A stretch of DNA of 64,000 nucleotides from the NCBI GenBank assembly GCA_016712675.1, contig JADJQR010000001.1, positions 1,178,001 to 1,242,000 of the forward strand. The letters are read 5' to 3'. The translations under genes and the position numbers were made by a program. Shown piece by piece: positions 24,564-34,500 of the stretch. The stretch comes from a bacterium. GTDB lineage: Bacteria > Krumholzibacteriota > Krumholzibacteriia > LZORAL124-64-63. The number at the start of each line of letters is the position of its first letter. The first letter of the stretch is position 1. Below the pieces are notes generated by a model. That model was not told where the DNA came from. It was given only the letters and a program-made list of their open reading frames with translations, and did not search any database.

Positions 24564-25663
24564 TGAACACGACCCCCGACATCTTCACGCCGTCCCACTG
24601 CCCCAACCCCAAGTGCCGCTTCCACAGCCACTTCGACCCCCAGTGGCGCTTCAAGCGCATCGGCTACCACTGGAGTCACTGCCAGCGAAAGCGTATCCCC
24701 AGGTTCCTCTGCCGCCACTGCCGACGCTCCTTCAGCACCCAGACCTTCAGCACCTCCTACTGGCTGAAGCGCCCCGACATCCTGCCCCAGCTCCTGACCA
24801 AGACCATCGGCGGCATGGCCAACCGCCAGATCGCCCGTGACCTGCACGTCGCGCCCTCGACCGTCGACCGGCAGCTCAGCCGCCTCGGACGCCACTGCCT
24901 GCTGTTCCACGCCGCGATGATGGCCAATGCCAAGCCCGTATCCGTCGCCGCCATCGACGGTTTCGTTTCCTTCGAGCACTCCCAGTTCTGGCCCTTCCAC
25001 CATCACCTGGCGGTCGAGCCGACGTCCGACCTCATCGCCTACTTCACCGACAGCGAGGTCCGCCGGTCCGGTTCGATGACCCCGGCCCAGAAGCGCAAGC
25101 GTGAGCGGCTCGAGGCTGCGTTCGGCCGGCCCGACCCCAAGGCCGTCCTGAAGGACGTGACCCACCTGCTGGAGGTAGTGGCCGGCAGCCAACCGCAGTT
25201 GACGGTGCTGAGCGACGAGCACAAGGCCTACCCGCAGGCGTTGCGGGGGCTGAAGTGCAAGGTGGAGCACCTGGTGACGTCGAGCCGGGAACGGCGGGAC
25301 TCGCGCAACCGGTTGTTCCCGATCAACGTGGCGGACCTGCTGATCCGTCACAGCAGCGCGAACCACAAGCGGGAGACGATCGCGTGGTCGAAGCGTCGGC
25401 AGTCGAGTGCGGAGCGGCTGGCGGTGTTCGTGGTGTGGCGGAACTACCTGAAGGGTCGGCGTGAGAAGGCGCGGGGCAGTCCGACGCCGGCGCAGGCTCG
25501 GGGGATGCTGGATCGTCGGCTGACGGTGGCGGATGTACTGGAGCGGCGATTGTTCGTGACCCGGATCGCGTTGCCACGGCGGTGGGAGGAGTACTACTGG
25601 CGGCGGGTGAACACGCGGGTGCTAGCCCGGCAGCGGGGGCATGAGCTGACGTACGCGGCGTGA
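24563..25663 (+). CDS. DDE-type transposase with zinc-finger N-terminus
   Basis: 366 residues. The N-terminus has paired Cys/His positions (CPNPKC ... HCQRKRIPRFLCRHC) suggesting a zinc ribbon for end recognition. A helix-turn-helix follows (GGMANRQIARDLHVAPSTVDRQLSRLG, about 92-118), then an RNase H-like catalytic domain with candidate acidic residues Asp132 (AAIDGF), Asp218 (LSDEHKAYPQAL) and Glu284 (SAERLAVFVVW). Glu284 is the least certain. The gene starts without an SD inside a hairpin and is flanked by the element's inverted repeats. No frameshift or internal stop is present. Confidence 0.85.
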   Translation: MNTTPDIFTPSHCPNPKCRFHSHFDPQWRFKRIGYHWSHCQRKRIPRFLCRHCRRSFSTQTFSTSYWLKRPDILPQLLTKTIGGMANRQIARDLHVAPSTVDRQLSRLGRHCLLFHAAMMANAKPVSVAAIDGFVSFEHSQFWPFHHHLAVEPTSDLIAYFTDSEVRRSGSMTPAQKRKRERLEAAFGRPDPKAVLKDVTHLLEVVAGSQPQLTVLSDEHKAYPQALRGLKCKVEHLVTSSRERRDSRNRLFPINVADLLIRHSSANHKRETIAWSKRRQSSAERLAVFVVWRNYLKGRREKARGSPTPAQARGMLDRRLTVADVLERRLFVTRIALPRRWEEYYWRRVNTRVLARQRGHELTYAA

Positions 25664-27136
25664 GGGGGCGGAACGGAGCCGCCCGCGCCGCTGAACGGTG
25701 CGGGCGGACACAATCTCGACGGCACAACTGTCGTGACGCGCGACGGGGCGCGTCAACACCCAAGCCCCCAGGCCGACCACGAGCAGGACAGTCGCGAGAA
25801 CGAACCACGACTGCGTGGTAGAGGCCCTGACGGTGATCCTGGCCCAGCCCGACATGGTGAAGGCCAGATTGGCCGCGAGGAAGAGGGGCCAGGAAATCCG
25901 GCCGCTCCACTGCCGGGAAAGCGCCAGCATCCAAACGGTCGTCATGGGCAGAAGCGTTGCCGTGTAGTGGACCACCCAACTGCCGGGCGACACCAGCAGT
26001 CCGAGCAGGGGATAGAGCGCCGCCGAGGCGATGTGGGCCATCGGTTCGCGCCTGATCGCCACGCGCGAGACCAGACCGGCGAACGACACCAGCAGGAGCG
26101 ACGCGGCCAACCAGACAATGCGCAGATCCGCGATCGACCCGTTCGGGAACGTGCGATTGATCACGCCCCACAGCGACTGGTTGTCCGGCTCGGAGAGCCG
26201 CAGACTCAGCTTGCCGGCCACGCCGGCGACATGGTAGCTCTCCCACGCGGACCACCAGTGGTCCCGCAGCAGGAACCAGGGCATCAGATTCAAGCCGAGC
26301 ACTGTCACGGCCGTGATGGCCAGAGTTCGCCAGCGACGACGGCACAGATAGTGCACACACAGGACGCCGGGTATGATCTTGATCGAGATGGCCAGTGCCA
26401 GCGCCAATCCCGCCGGCAACGGTCGCTGGTCGTGGTCCATGGCGATGGAAGCGATGACAAGGAACATGATCAGCACGTTCGTGTTGCCGAACTGCAGATC
26501 GGCGATCCAGAAGCGGGCCGCAACGAAGATCATTCCCAGACTGAACAGGACTCGCCGGCCCCCGTTGAAGCGCTCGCCGGAGACGAGGCGGTCGCAGGCA
26601 GCCAGGGCCCACACGACAAGCACCATCTTGACCGAGAAGAACAGCAGGCTCGCTCCCGCGGGGGTGAGCCGTATCAGCGACCCGAACAGGAAGGACAACA
26701 GCGGCGGATAGAAGTAGGCGTTGTCGGTGGCGGCGTAGGGATCGCCTCCGCCGAAGAGCGCCCGGGACGCCGCGTAGATCGTCCCGAAGTCCGTCACCTG
26801 CGACACGACACGTCGCATCTCGGCGAACTGATTCAGGCACAGGACCACGCCGAGCAAGACGATCACGACGGCCAGGATCCGGGCCGCGCGCGACTGCAGT
26901 CGCGGCAAGCGCCTGCTCAGGGAGCGGCCTGCAAGGACTACCAGGCCGAGCAGGCACCCGAAGGCACCGAAGTGGAAGATCGCCGACCTCCGCCACCAGT
27001 CGGTGTCGGGGCCCGAGAGGCCGCGAACAACCGGCTCGCCCACGAAGCCCGCGACATGCCCCAGTTCCGCGATGGCGAGGCAGGCCAGCAGCACGACCAG
27101 CCAGAGCAGCAACATGAAAGACTTCGAGGTTGCCAC
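25622..27136 (-). CDS. GT87/DUF2029-like membrane glycosyltransferase, C-terminus altered by IS
   Basis: About 504 residues with some 10-11 membrane segments. The signature of GT-C type mannosyltransferase-like proteins (GT87/DUF2029) is present: DFGTIYAASRALFGGGDPYA followed by YFYPPLLSFLFG, and the later ALAISIKIIPGVL. These enzymes use polyprenyl-phosphate sugars at the membrane; donor and acceptor are unknown here. The reading frame runs into the IS right end at 25730: everything after RPVARHDS (the last ~36 residues) is encoded by IS DNA. As only the end after the last helix is replaced, function may persist. The start is uncertain: GTG at 27136 is chosen, GTG 27181 and an internal ATG are alternatives. 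Confidence 0.75.
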   Translation of the reverse strand: MATSKSFMLLLWLVVLLACLAIAELGHVAGFVGEPVVRGLSGPDTDWWRRSAIFHFGAFGCLLGLVVLAGRSLSRRLPRLQSRAARILAVVIVLLGVVLCLNQFAEMRRVVSQVTDFGTIYAASRALFGGGDPYAATDNAYFYPPLLSFLFGSLIRLTPAGASLLFFSVKMVLVVWALAACDRLVSGERFNGGRRVLFSLGMIFVAARFWIADLQFGNTNVLIMFLVIASIAMDHDQRPLPAGLALALAISIKIIPGVLCVHYLCRRRWRTLAITAVTVLGLNLMPWFLLRDHWWSAWESYHVAGVAGKLSLRLSEPDNQSLWGVINRTFPNGSIADLRIVWLAASLLLVSFAGLVSRVAIRREPMAHIASAALYPLLGLLVSPGSWVVHYTATLLPMTTVWMLALSRQWSGRISWPLFLAANLAFTMSGWARITVRASTTQSWFVLATVLLVVGLGAWVLTRPVARHDSCAVEIVSARTVQRRGRLRSAPSRRVRQLMPPLPG

Positions 27137-27181
27137 GCACGCACCTGCCGCGCCGGGGGATCGTGTGCCCGATCGTCGCAC

Positions 27182-27829
27182 GCCGCTGGGCGCTTCCGGC
27201 TCGGCTCTCCGCTCGATCCGTTCGCTCCCTGGCGTGACGACGACATCGTCGGGCCGTCTTGTGCCGGCGACGGTACCACGCCTTCGGGGCGCTGTTCCAG
27301 CGGTACATCACCCGATGACCTTCAGCGACTTCGAAGGCACCGGAAATCGAGCTTGTGATCGCCTGGTCGCCGTCCGGGTCCGCGGAAGACGGGGGACCGG
27401 GAGTGCCCACATCAAAGTCCATGGCGACGATGATGGGGTCGCCGCTCGATGACTGCACGTCCTTGTGCGCAGAGAACACGCTCAGCCGGGTCGGCAGGCC
27501 ATCGACCGGGTCGAAGCGCAGTTGGCGACATAACCTAAAGCAGGTCAGACAGTTACACGGGCAGACGTTCGGGACTCGCCGCCGCCCCCCGAATGGGCGA
27601 GATTGGCGCTGCACCGCGGGCGCAGCCACCGGGCCGGGTGCATCCGCGATCGCGCTCCCGGCGCATTTCGGTTAACCTCCCGCCGCGGGTGGTGGACTCG
27701 GTGTTGTCGTTTCGAATCCGGGGACGACGACCGGGCGCTGGACCGACACCGAACCACTCGCCGGCGCAGGGGACGCGACGCTGAGAGCGGACCGTTCCAC
27801 CGGCCCGGACCACCGACCAGGGGGCAAGC
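27182..27829. other. 648-base gap, no supported gene
   Basis: This stretch lies between the divergent GT87-like gene and cysD. It appears less G+C-rich than its surroundings, particularly 27340-27560. A minus-strand frame spans 27290-27500 with a mixed, non-repetitive composition (GDPIIVAMDFDVGTPGP) but has no credible start or family match and may be a decayed gene. No riboswitch or clear promoter was recognised, although the cysD promoter should be here. Confidence 0.5.
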
Positions 27830-28756
27830 TTGGGTTCCTATACCCTGACGCACCTGCAGCAGCTGGAGCAGGAGTCCATCCACGTGATGCGGGAGGTCGT
27901 CGCCGAGTTCAAGAACCCGGTGATGCTCTATTCCGTGGGCAAGGACTCGTCGGTGATGCTGCGCCTGGCCCAGAAGGCGTTCCACCCGGGGCGCTTCCCG
28001 TTCCCGTTGATGCACGTGGACACGGGCTACAAGTTCCCGGAGATGTACGCCTTCCGCGACGCGCACGTGGCGGAGATCGGCGCGCGCCTGATCGTCGAGC
28101 GCAACGAGGAGTGGATCGGCAAGGGTGCCCACCCGACGCGCCTGGGCAACGACAAGTGCTGCCAGCAGCTGAAGACGCGCGGCCTGCTCGACGCCCTGGC
28201 CAAGCACGGCTTTGACGCCGCGTTCGGCGGCGCGCGGCGCGACGAGGAAAAGTCGCGGGCGAAGGAGCGCTTCTTCTCGGTGCGCGACCGCCTGGGCCAG
28301 TGGGACCCGAAGAACCAGCGGCCGGAGCTGTGGAACCTCTACAACGCGCAGGTGGACGACGGCGAGAACGTGCGCGTCTTCCCGCTGAGCAACTGGACCG
28401 AGCTGGACGTCTGGCAGTACATCCGGCAGGAGTCGATCCCGATCGTGCCGCTCTATTTCGCGCGGCCGCGCCAGGTCGTTCGCCTGGGCGGCATCCTGGT
28501 CCCTTGCGAACACCGCGACATCGTCGACCCGGACGGCCGGCTGGGCTTCCGCGACGAGGACATCACCGAGGTCAGCTGCCGATTCCGCAGCCTCGGCTGC
28601 ATCCCGTGCACGGGAGCCATCGAATCCGACGCGACCACGATCGACCAGATCATCGAGGAAGTGGTCGAGGCCCGGCGCAGCGAGCGCGAGAACCGGCTGA
28701 TCGACCTGACCAGCGACTCGTCGATGGAGCAGAAGAAGCGCGAGGGGTACTTCTGA
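27830..28756 (+). CDS. cysD: Sulfate adenylyltransferase subunit 2
   Basis: 308 residues, the normal CysD length. It forms APS from ATP and sulfate together with the CysN GTPase. The N-type PP-loop is present as [19 protein letters not shown]; other family segments are [73 protein letters not shown] and the C-terminal [13 protein letters not shown]. The start is TTG, preceded by CAGGGGGCAAGC. The stop overlaps the cysNC ATG (TGATG), so the subunits are made in equal numbers. Cytoplasmic; the pathway leads to cysteine or to PAPS for sulfation. No APS/PAPS reductase gene lies in the window. Confidence 0.97.
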   Translation: MGSYTLTHLQQLEQESIHVMREVVAEFKNPVMLYSVGKDSSVMLRLAQKAFHPGRFPFPLMHVDTGYKFPEMYAFRDAHVAEIGARLIVERNEEWIGKGAHPTRLGNDKCCQQLKTRGLLDALAKHGFDAAFGGARRDEEKSRAKERFFSVRDRLGQWDPKNQRPELWNLYNAQVDDGENVRVFPLSNWTELDVWQYIRQESIPIVPLYFARPRQVVRLGGILVPCEHRDIVDPDGRLGFRDEDITEVSCRFRSLGCIPCTGAIESDATTIDQIIEEVVEARRSERENRLIDLTSDSSMEQKKREGYF

Positions 28757-30690
28757 TGGCCGATTCCGCCGACCGCCCCTCCGCCCTGCCGTTGGGCGCG
28801 CTGCCCGACGAGCAGAAGACGCTGCTGCGGTTCACCACCAGCGGCAGCGTCGACGACGGCAAGTCGACCCTGATCGGGCGGCTGCTCTACGAGACGAACT
28901 GCATCTTCGAGGACCAGTACGCGGCCGTGGCGCGCACGTCCGAGAAGCGCGGCGACGAACGGGTTGAACTGGCCCTGCTGCTGGACGGCCTGGCCGCCGA
29001 GCGCGAGCAGGGCATCACCATCGACGTGGCCTACCGCTACTTCCAGACCGCGCGGCGCAAGTTCATCATCGCCGACACGCCGGGGCACGAGCAGTACACG
29101 CGCAACATGGTGACCGGTGCCTCGACGGCGGACCTGGCCATCATCCTGATCGACGCGCGGCACGGGGTGGTCACGCAGTCGCGGCGCCACGGCTTCCTGA
29201 TCTCGCTGCTGGGGCTCCCGCACCTGGTCGTGGCGGTCAACAAGATGGACCTGGTGGAATGGCGGCAGGACATCTACGACGCCATCGTCCGCGACTACCA
29301 GGCGTTCTCGCAGAAGCTGGACATCCACGACATCACGTTCATCCCGCTGAGCGCCCGCGACGGCGACAACGTCACCCGCCGCAGCGACCGCATGCCCTGG
29401 TACCAGGGCCAGACCCTGCTGCATACGCTGGAGAACGTGCACGTCGCGGCCGACCGCAACTACGTGGACTTCCGCTTCCCGGTGCAGACGGTGCTCCGGC
29501 CGCACCTGGATTTCCGCGGCTTCGCCGGCACGGTGGCGTCGGGCGCCATCCGCCCCGGGGAAGAGGTCGTGGCGCTGCCCTCGGGGCGCGCCTCGCGGGT
29601 GAGGTCGATCGAGACCTTCGACGGGCAGCTTGCCGAGGCCTTCGCCGGCCAGGCCGTGGCCCTGACGCTGGACGACGAGATCGACCTGTCGCGTGGCGAC
29701 ATGCTGGTGCGCGCGCGCAACCTGCCGCAGGTGGGCACCGAGTTCGACGCCACGCTCTGCTGGATGGACCAGGAGCCGCTCAACCCGCGCACCCACTACC
29801 TGCTCAAGCACACGTCGAACAAGGTCAAGGCGTTCGTCGGCGAACTGCACTACCGGATCGACGTGAACACCCTGCACCGCGAACCGGCGGCGACGCTCGC
29901 GCTCAACGAGATCGGGCGCGTCTCCATCCGCACCGCCCGGCCCGTGTTCTTCGACCCCTACAAGTCCAACCGGGCCACCGGCAGCTTCATCCTGATCGAC
30001 CCGGTGACCAACCGCACGGCCGCCGCCGGCATGATCCGCGGCGCCTCGCGCGCGGTGGCCGACGTGGCCAGGTCTGGACAGGCCGTCTCGCACCGTTCGC
30101 AGAACGTGCAGTGGGAGGGCGGGCTCATCGCCCAGGCCGACTGGGAGACGCGCAACGGCCACCGGGGGGCGGTGCTCTGGTGCACCGGCTACTCCGGCGC
30201 CGGCAAGTCGACGGTGGCGCGCGCGCTGGTCCGGGAGCTGTTCGCCGACGGCTGCCAGGTGATGCTGCTGGACGGCGACAACGTGCGGCACGGCCTGTGC
30301 GGCGACCTCGGCTTCTCCGACCGCGACCGCACCGAGAACATCCGGCGCGTCGCCGAGGTGGCCAAGCTCTTCTATGAACAGGGCAACCTGGTCGTCTGCA
30401 CCTTCATCTCGCCGTTCCAGGCCGACCGCGCCTTCGCCCGCTCGATCATGCCGCAGGGCGCCTTCCACGAGGTCTTCGTCAAGTGCGACCTCGAGGTCTG
30501 CCGGCGGCGGGACCCGAAGGGGCTCTACCGCAAGGCGGAGGCCGGCGAGATTGCCGAGTTCACCGGCGTCTCCTCGCCCTATGAGGCACCGCAGGCCGCG
30601 GAACTGGTGCTGGAGACCGACCTGCACGCGGTGGAGGACCTGGTCGCGGCCGTGCGCCGCTACCTGCGCGAGCAGGGCGTGACCCGGTAG
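28756..30690 (+). CDS. cysNC: Bifunctional sulfate adenylyltransferase subunit 1 / APS kinase
   Basis: 644 residues, a CysN-CysC fusion of the NodQ type. The GTPase part (about 20-440) has P-loop GSVDDGKST, the switch DTPGHEQYTRNM and NKMDLV. The APS-kinase part (about 462-640) has P-loop GYSGAGKST, DGDNVRHGLCGDLGFSDRDRTENIRR and the APS-binding YRKAEAGEIAEFTGVSSPYE. It activates sulfate with CysD and then phosphorylates APS to PAPS. The start overlaps the cysD stop by one base. The fusion suggests PAPS is a wanted product, but no sulfotransferase or reductase is seen nearby. Confidence 0.97.
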   Translation: MADSADRPSALPLGALPDEQKTLLRFTTSGSVDDGKSTLIGRLLYETNCIFEDQYAAVARTSEKRGDERVELALLLDGLAAEREQGITIDVAYRYFQTARRKFIIADTPGHEQYTRNMVTGASTADLAIILIDARHGVVTQSRRHGFLISLLGLPHLVVAVNKMDLVEWRQDIYDAIVRDYQAFSQKLDIHDITFIPLSARDGDNVTRRSDRMPWYQGQTLLHTLENVHVAADRNYVDFRFPVQTVLRPHLDFRGFAGTVASGAIRPGEEVVALPSGRASRVRSIETFDGQLAEAFAGQAVALTLDDEIDLSRGDMLVRARNLPQVGTEFDATLCWMDQEPLNPRTHYLLKHTSNKVKAFVGELHYRIDVNTLHREPAATLALNEIGRVSIRTARPVFFDPYKSNRATGSFILIDPVTNRTAAAGMIRGASRAVADVARSGQAVSHRSQNVQWEGGLIAQADWETRNGHRGAVLWCTGYSGAGKSTVARALVRELFADGCQVMLLDGDNVRHGLCGDLGFSDRDRTENIRRVAEVAKLFYEQGNLVVCTFISPFQADRAFARSIMPQGAFHEVFVKCDLEVCRRRDPKGLYRKAEAGEIAEFTGVSSPYEAPQAAELVLETDLHAVEDLVAAVRRYLREQGVTR

Positions 30691-30901
30691 CCGGGCTCGG
30701 CGACCGCTGCCTTCGCCCGGGATGTCGGGTCGTCCCGCCGGCCCGCCGCGTTCGAGAGAAATCTCAGTCCCGCTGTGATTCCCGACCAACCTCCACCTCT
30801 TTCCCCGCAGACGATCCCTGGACCCGGTGCTCCGGGCGGCCCCCGGCCGCGCGGCAGGCCCGGCGTCGATCCGTCCACCTGATCCGACCGAGGGGGAAGC
30901 C

Positions 30902-31495
30902 ATGAAGCTCGCAAGAGGTCCCGTCGCCATTGCCCTGTTCGCCAGCGCGGTCACCGCGTTCCCGCTGGCCGCCGCAGCCGCCGACGAGGCACGGCCGGTT
31001 GCCCAGGTTCCCGTCGCCGGGACCGGCGTAGCCGCCGGAACCGCCGGCACCGCCGTGCCCGCGCCCGCGGTCGGCCTGGCCGACCTGCCCGAGAACCAGG
31101 CCGAAGCCGCCGCGATTGCGGCCGGCGACCTGCAGCTGGCGCGGCCGGAGACGCCCGCCGGCGCCGCCGCCGAGGCGCTGCCGGTCGAGCCCGCGCAGGC
31201 CGCGCGCCGTGCCGCCCTCGACGCGGTCCTGGCCGAGCAGGCCGGCCGCGTGCGGGCGCTGGTCGCGCGCCTGCCGGCCGCCGACGACGCCGGGGCGCTG
31301 GAGATCCAGCGGCAGGTCGAGCAGGTCAAGAAGGAGACCGGGCGGCGCCTGCTCGAGGTGCAGCTGGAGCTGGCGACCGGCACTGGTGACCAGGTCGCCA
31401 TCGACAACCTGCAGGCTGCGCTCGCGGACTGGGACGCGCCGCAGCCGGTGCGGCAGCCGGTCGATCGCCCCGTTCCCCACAACCAGGGCCGCTAG
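30902..31495 (+). CDS. Small secreted helical protein, partner of metallopeptidase (cassette 1)
   Basis: 197 residues: signal peptide (1-26), an Ala/Pro/Gly-rich linker (27-100), then charged amphipathic helices likely to form a coiled coil (about 100-182: LDAVLAEQAGRVRALVARL, ALEIQRQVEQVKKE, RRLLEVQLELATGTGDQVAIDNLQAAL). It matches the cassette-2 protein at 50347-50844 in order, spacing and the LxxLQLxLAxxxGDxxA pattern. No known family was recognised. SD GAGGGGGAAGCC. The metallopeptidase gene follows after 18 bases with its own AGGAGG. A role as chaperone, inhibitor or anchoring partner is inference. Confidence 0.75.
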   Translation: MKLARGPVAIALFASAVTAFPLAAAAADEARPVAQVPVAGTGVAAGTAGTAVPAPAVGLADLPENQAEAAAIAAGDLQLARPETPAGAAAEALPVEPAQAARRAALDAVLAEQAGRVRALVARLPAADDAGALEIQRQVEQVKKETGRRLLEVQLELATGTGDQVAIDNLQAALADWDAPQPVRQPVDRPVPHNQGR

Positions 31496-31513
31496 CGCTC
31501 AGGAGGCCGGATC

Positions 31514-34500
31514 ATGCACAAGCTTCTTTGCCTGCTGCTGGTGGGCCTGGCCCTGGCGGGCGCCGGTGGCGCGCAGGCCGATGTCGGCCCGCCCGTCCAC
31601 GTGCGCATCCTGGGAGAGCCGCGGGCCGCCGAGCCCGGCGTGTCGTTCAAGGGCCGCCTGCAGCTCACCAGCGAGTTGCCGCTGGAACTCGAGGACCTCA
31701 TGTTCACGGAGGCCGGCGGCTGGAACCAGCTCTCGCTGGCAGCCGGGCCGTCGCTGGCGGTCGACAAGTCCCGCGCCACCGAGATCGCGTTCGAGGTCGT
31801 GACTACCGACCCGACGCGGCCGCTGGAGTTGACGTTTACCGTCGACGGCTTCCCCGTGACCCGCTCCTTCGACCTGTCGCCGGCGGCCATCGCCTTCATC
31901 CGCGGGCCCAACGCGGTGGTCAAGGTGGCCGACCAGCCGGATGTGCCGGCGATCGGCGACGAGGCCCGCGCCGTGCCGGAGCCGACGCCCTCGCGCGACG
32001 GCATTGCGCCGCTGGACCCGGCCAAGGGCCGCAACATCCGCGTGCGGGGGCGCTTCGTCTACACGCGGAGCGACGGTTGGACCATCGGCGCCGACGGCGT
32101 CACCGTGCGCATCTACGACAACGATTCGCCGTTCGGCTCGGCCGAGCTGGCGACCATCATCACCGATGCGCAGGGCTGGTACGACACGACGTTCTGGTGG
32201 GGCGACGACTTCTTCGACCCGCAGCCGGACCTCTACGTCCGCTTCGAGACGACGAACGCGCGCATCCAGACCGAGAGCCCGGCCTTCCTGGCGGGCCCCT
32301 ACGCGTGGGATACGCCGACCACCTGGGACTACGCGGGGGCGGACCTGGACCTCGGTACGCAGATGCCCGCGGACATCAACCAGCACCCGTCCCTGCACGT
32401 TCACACCTCCCTGGTGCGCACCTGGCGCTGGTGGCTGGGCTACGGCTACGACACGGCGTTCGTGCGCGCCAACTGGCCCAACGGGGACAACGGCGCCTTC
32501 TACAACGGCGAGCTGTACTTCAGCACTGGCGAGCAGTGGAACGAGAACGTGGCCACGCACGAGTACGGCCACCACTGGATGGAGCTCTACGCCCTGAGTC
32601 CGGCGCCGGCGTACTGCAACGGCGCCTGCGACGACCCCGAGGACGGCTGCGGCCACTGCCTGTGGTGCGCCGAGACCGCCAACATCTCGCTCACCGAGGG
32701 CTTCCCCAACTGGATGGGGGACGTCATCCCGCGCACGTTCGCCGCGACCTACGGCCGCGCGGCCCTGTCTTCCTACGACTTCGAGACGGTGCTGGTCTGC
32801 ACCAACCCGGCGTACCGCGATCCATGGATGATCGAGGGCAACCTGGCCGCGGTCGCACGCGATATCGGCGACAGCACGAACGACGACGACTTCTACCCGG
32901 AGACCGACGAGCTGTCCGTGGGCTGGGGACCGCTCATCACGACGGTCGACCTCGACCACCCCACGACGGCCTCGGCGTTCCTCACCGCGTTCAGGGACCG
33001 CTACCCGGCGTGGCGCGAGCAGCTGTGGGCCACGGCCCGCAACTGCAACTACGAGATCGACGCCCTGGCGCCGCCGGCGGTGACCGGGCTGTACTCGACG
33101 AGCCACGCGACGAGCGGCGATTCGGCCGACCCGACGATCGACCTGGCGTGGACGCGCGCCGTCGACGACTGCTCCGGCGTCGAGGGCTACGGCATCACGA
33201 TCGCCGGCGGCATCGGGCTGCCGACGGCGGTGATGGACATCGGCGACGTCACCAGCTACACGACGCCCGCGCTGGCGCCGGGCACCTACTATTTCAGCAT
33301 CCGCACGCTGGACCGCTCGGGCAAGTGGAGCGCCACCTACGCCTGGAACGGGCCGTACACGGTCAGGGCGCCGGTGCCGGCGAATCTGGCACTGTACCTC
33401 CTGCCCGGTTGGAGCAGCGTCCTGGTGCCGCGCGCGACGCCCGACGCCACGTTCAGCAGCGTCCCGGCGCCGACGACACTGCCGGGCAACAGCGCCGGCA
33501 CCTATTGGAACCTGGCCTTCTGGAACAGCGGCGAGTCGACGACCGGCACGGGCTTCCAGGCGCACACATACGCGGACGGAGCCTGGAACGCCTTCGTTTC
33601 CTCCGGTGAGCTGCCGCCTTCATGGTACGCGTCGGGCAACAACCTCGTGGCCCTCGATTTCCGCGGCGGCCGCCACACCTTCGGGGTCCGCGTCGATGCT
33701 TACGACCAGGTCGCCGAGACCAACGAGGCCGACAACGTCTGGGCCCACCAGTGGGTCTGGACGCCGCTGGACCTGACACCGTCCGTGCCTGTCACGCGCG
33801 CGGCGCCACCGCCGCCGGCGGGCGGCCTGGACTTCGTCACCGACGGCTCGGCGCTGTACAACAACTGCGACGGCCTGCGGATGAGCGGCGCCTCGTGGTG
33901 GGATGCGGCCGTGCTGCGGCCGCTCAGCAGCGGTGCGGACCACGACGTGGTCCTGCACGCGCCCAGCACCGGCGCCGGCGACGGCTTCGCGACGGCATTG
34001 GCCTATTCGGGCGCCGCCCCGGGTTACCTGGACGCGGTCATCGTGAACCACAACACCGTCGGCTACGGCACCAGCCACGACGTGGGCGTCGTCAACTGGA
34101 ACGGCGACACGTCCGCCTACGAACTGGTGCATGCGACGAGCGCGTTCATCGCGTATGGCGATTCGGTCACGGTGACCTACGCCCAGGATGAGATGCTGCG
34201 CGTGTTCGAGTTCTACGTCGACCCTGCCAACGTCGGGCCGGTGAGCATCACCGTCGACGGTGATCCCACGTACGGCCCGCTGCAGGCCCAGTGGCTGAAC
34301 CAGAACTTCCAGACGGGCAGCATGTACAACTACGCGGCGTGGACCTACACCGACGCCGCCGGTCGGGCCCGCCTGGACCTGGACATCGCCGATGCGGGCT
34401 ACCACGCGCTCGTGGTCTACCGCCACCCGGACTGGAGCCTGGGCAACCCGTCCCGGGACGTGACCATCGAGATCGACCGCACGCCGCCGGACCTCCTGCC

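Larger units (their letters stand above)
24513..25730 (+). mobile_element. Insertion sequence, 1218 bp, with 22-base terminal inverted repeats
   Basis: The left end (24513-24534) and right end (25709-25730) are perfect inverted copies of a 22-base sequence beginning CAGTTGTGCCGTCGAG. One transposase gene fills the interior. No direct target duplication adjoins the ends; the hexamer CGTGAC occurs 11-16 bases outside the left end and 2-7 outside the right, which is not convincing. The element lies after the VOC terminator and its right end has entered the 3' end of the GT87-like gene. The intact ORF and perfect ends suggest recent or still functional insertion. The IS family was not identified. 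Confidence 0.9.

Noticed and set aside
24495-25737. CGTGAC as target-site duplication of the IS
   Set aside because: The copies lie at unequal distances outside the inverted repeats, so they cannot be a direct duplication from this insertion.
28453-31482. 1009-codon minus-strand frame opposite cysD-cysNC
   Set aside because: It is antisense to two strongly recognisable sulfate-activation genes and has no family features.
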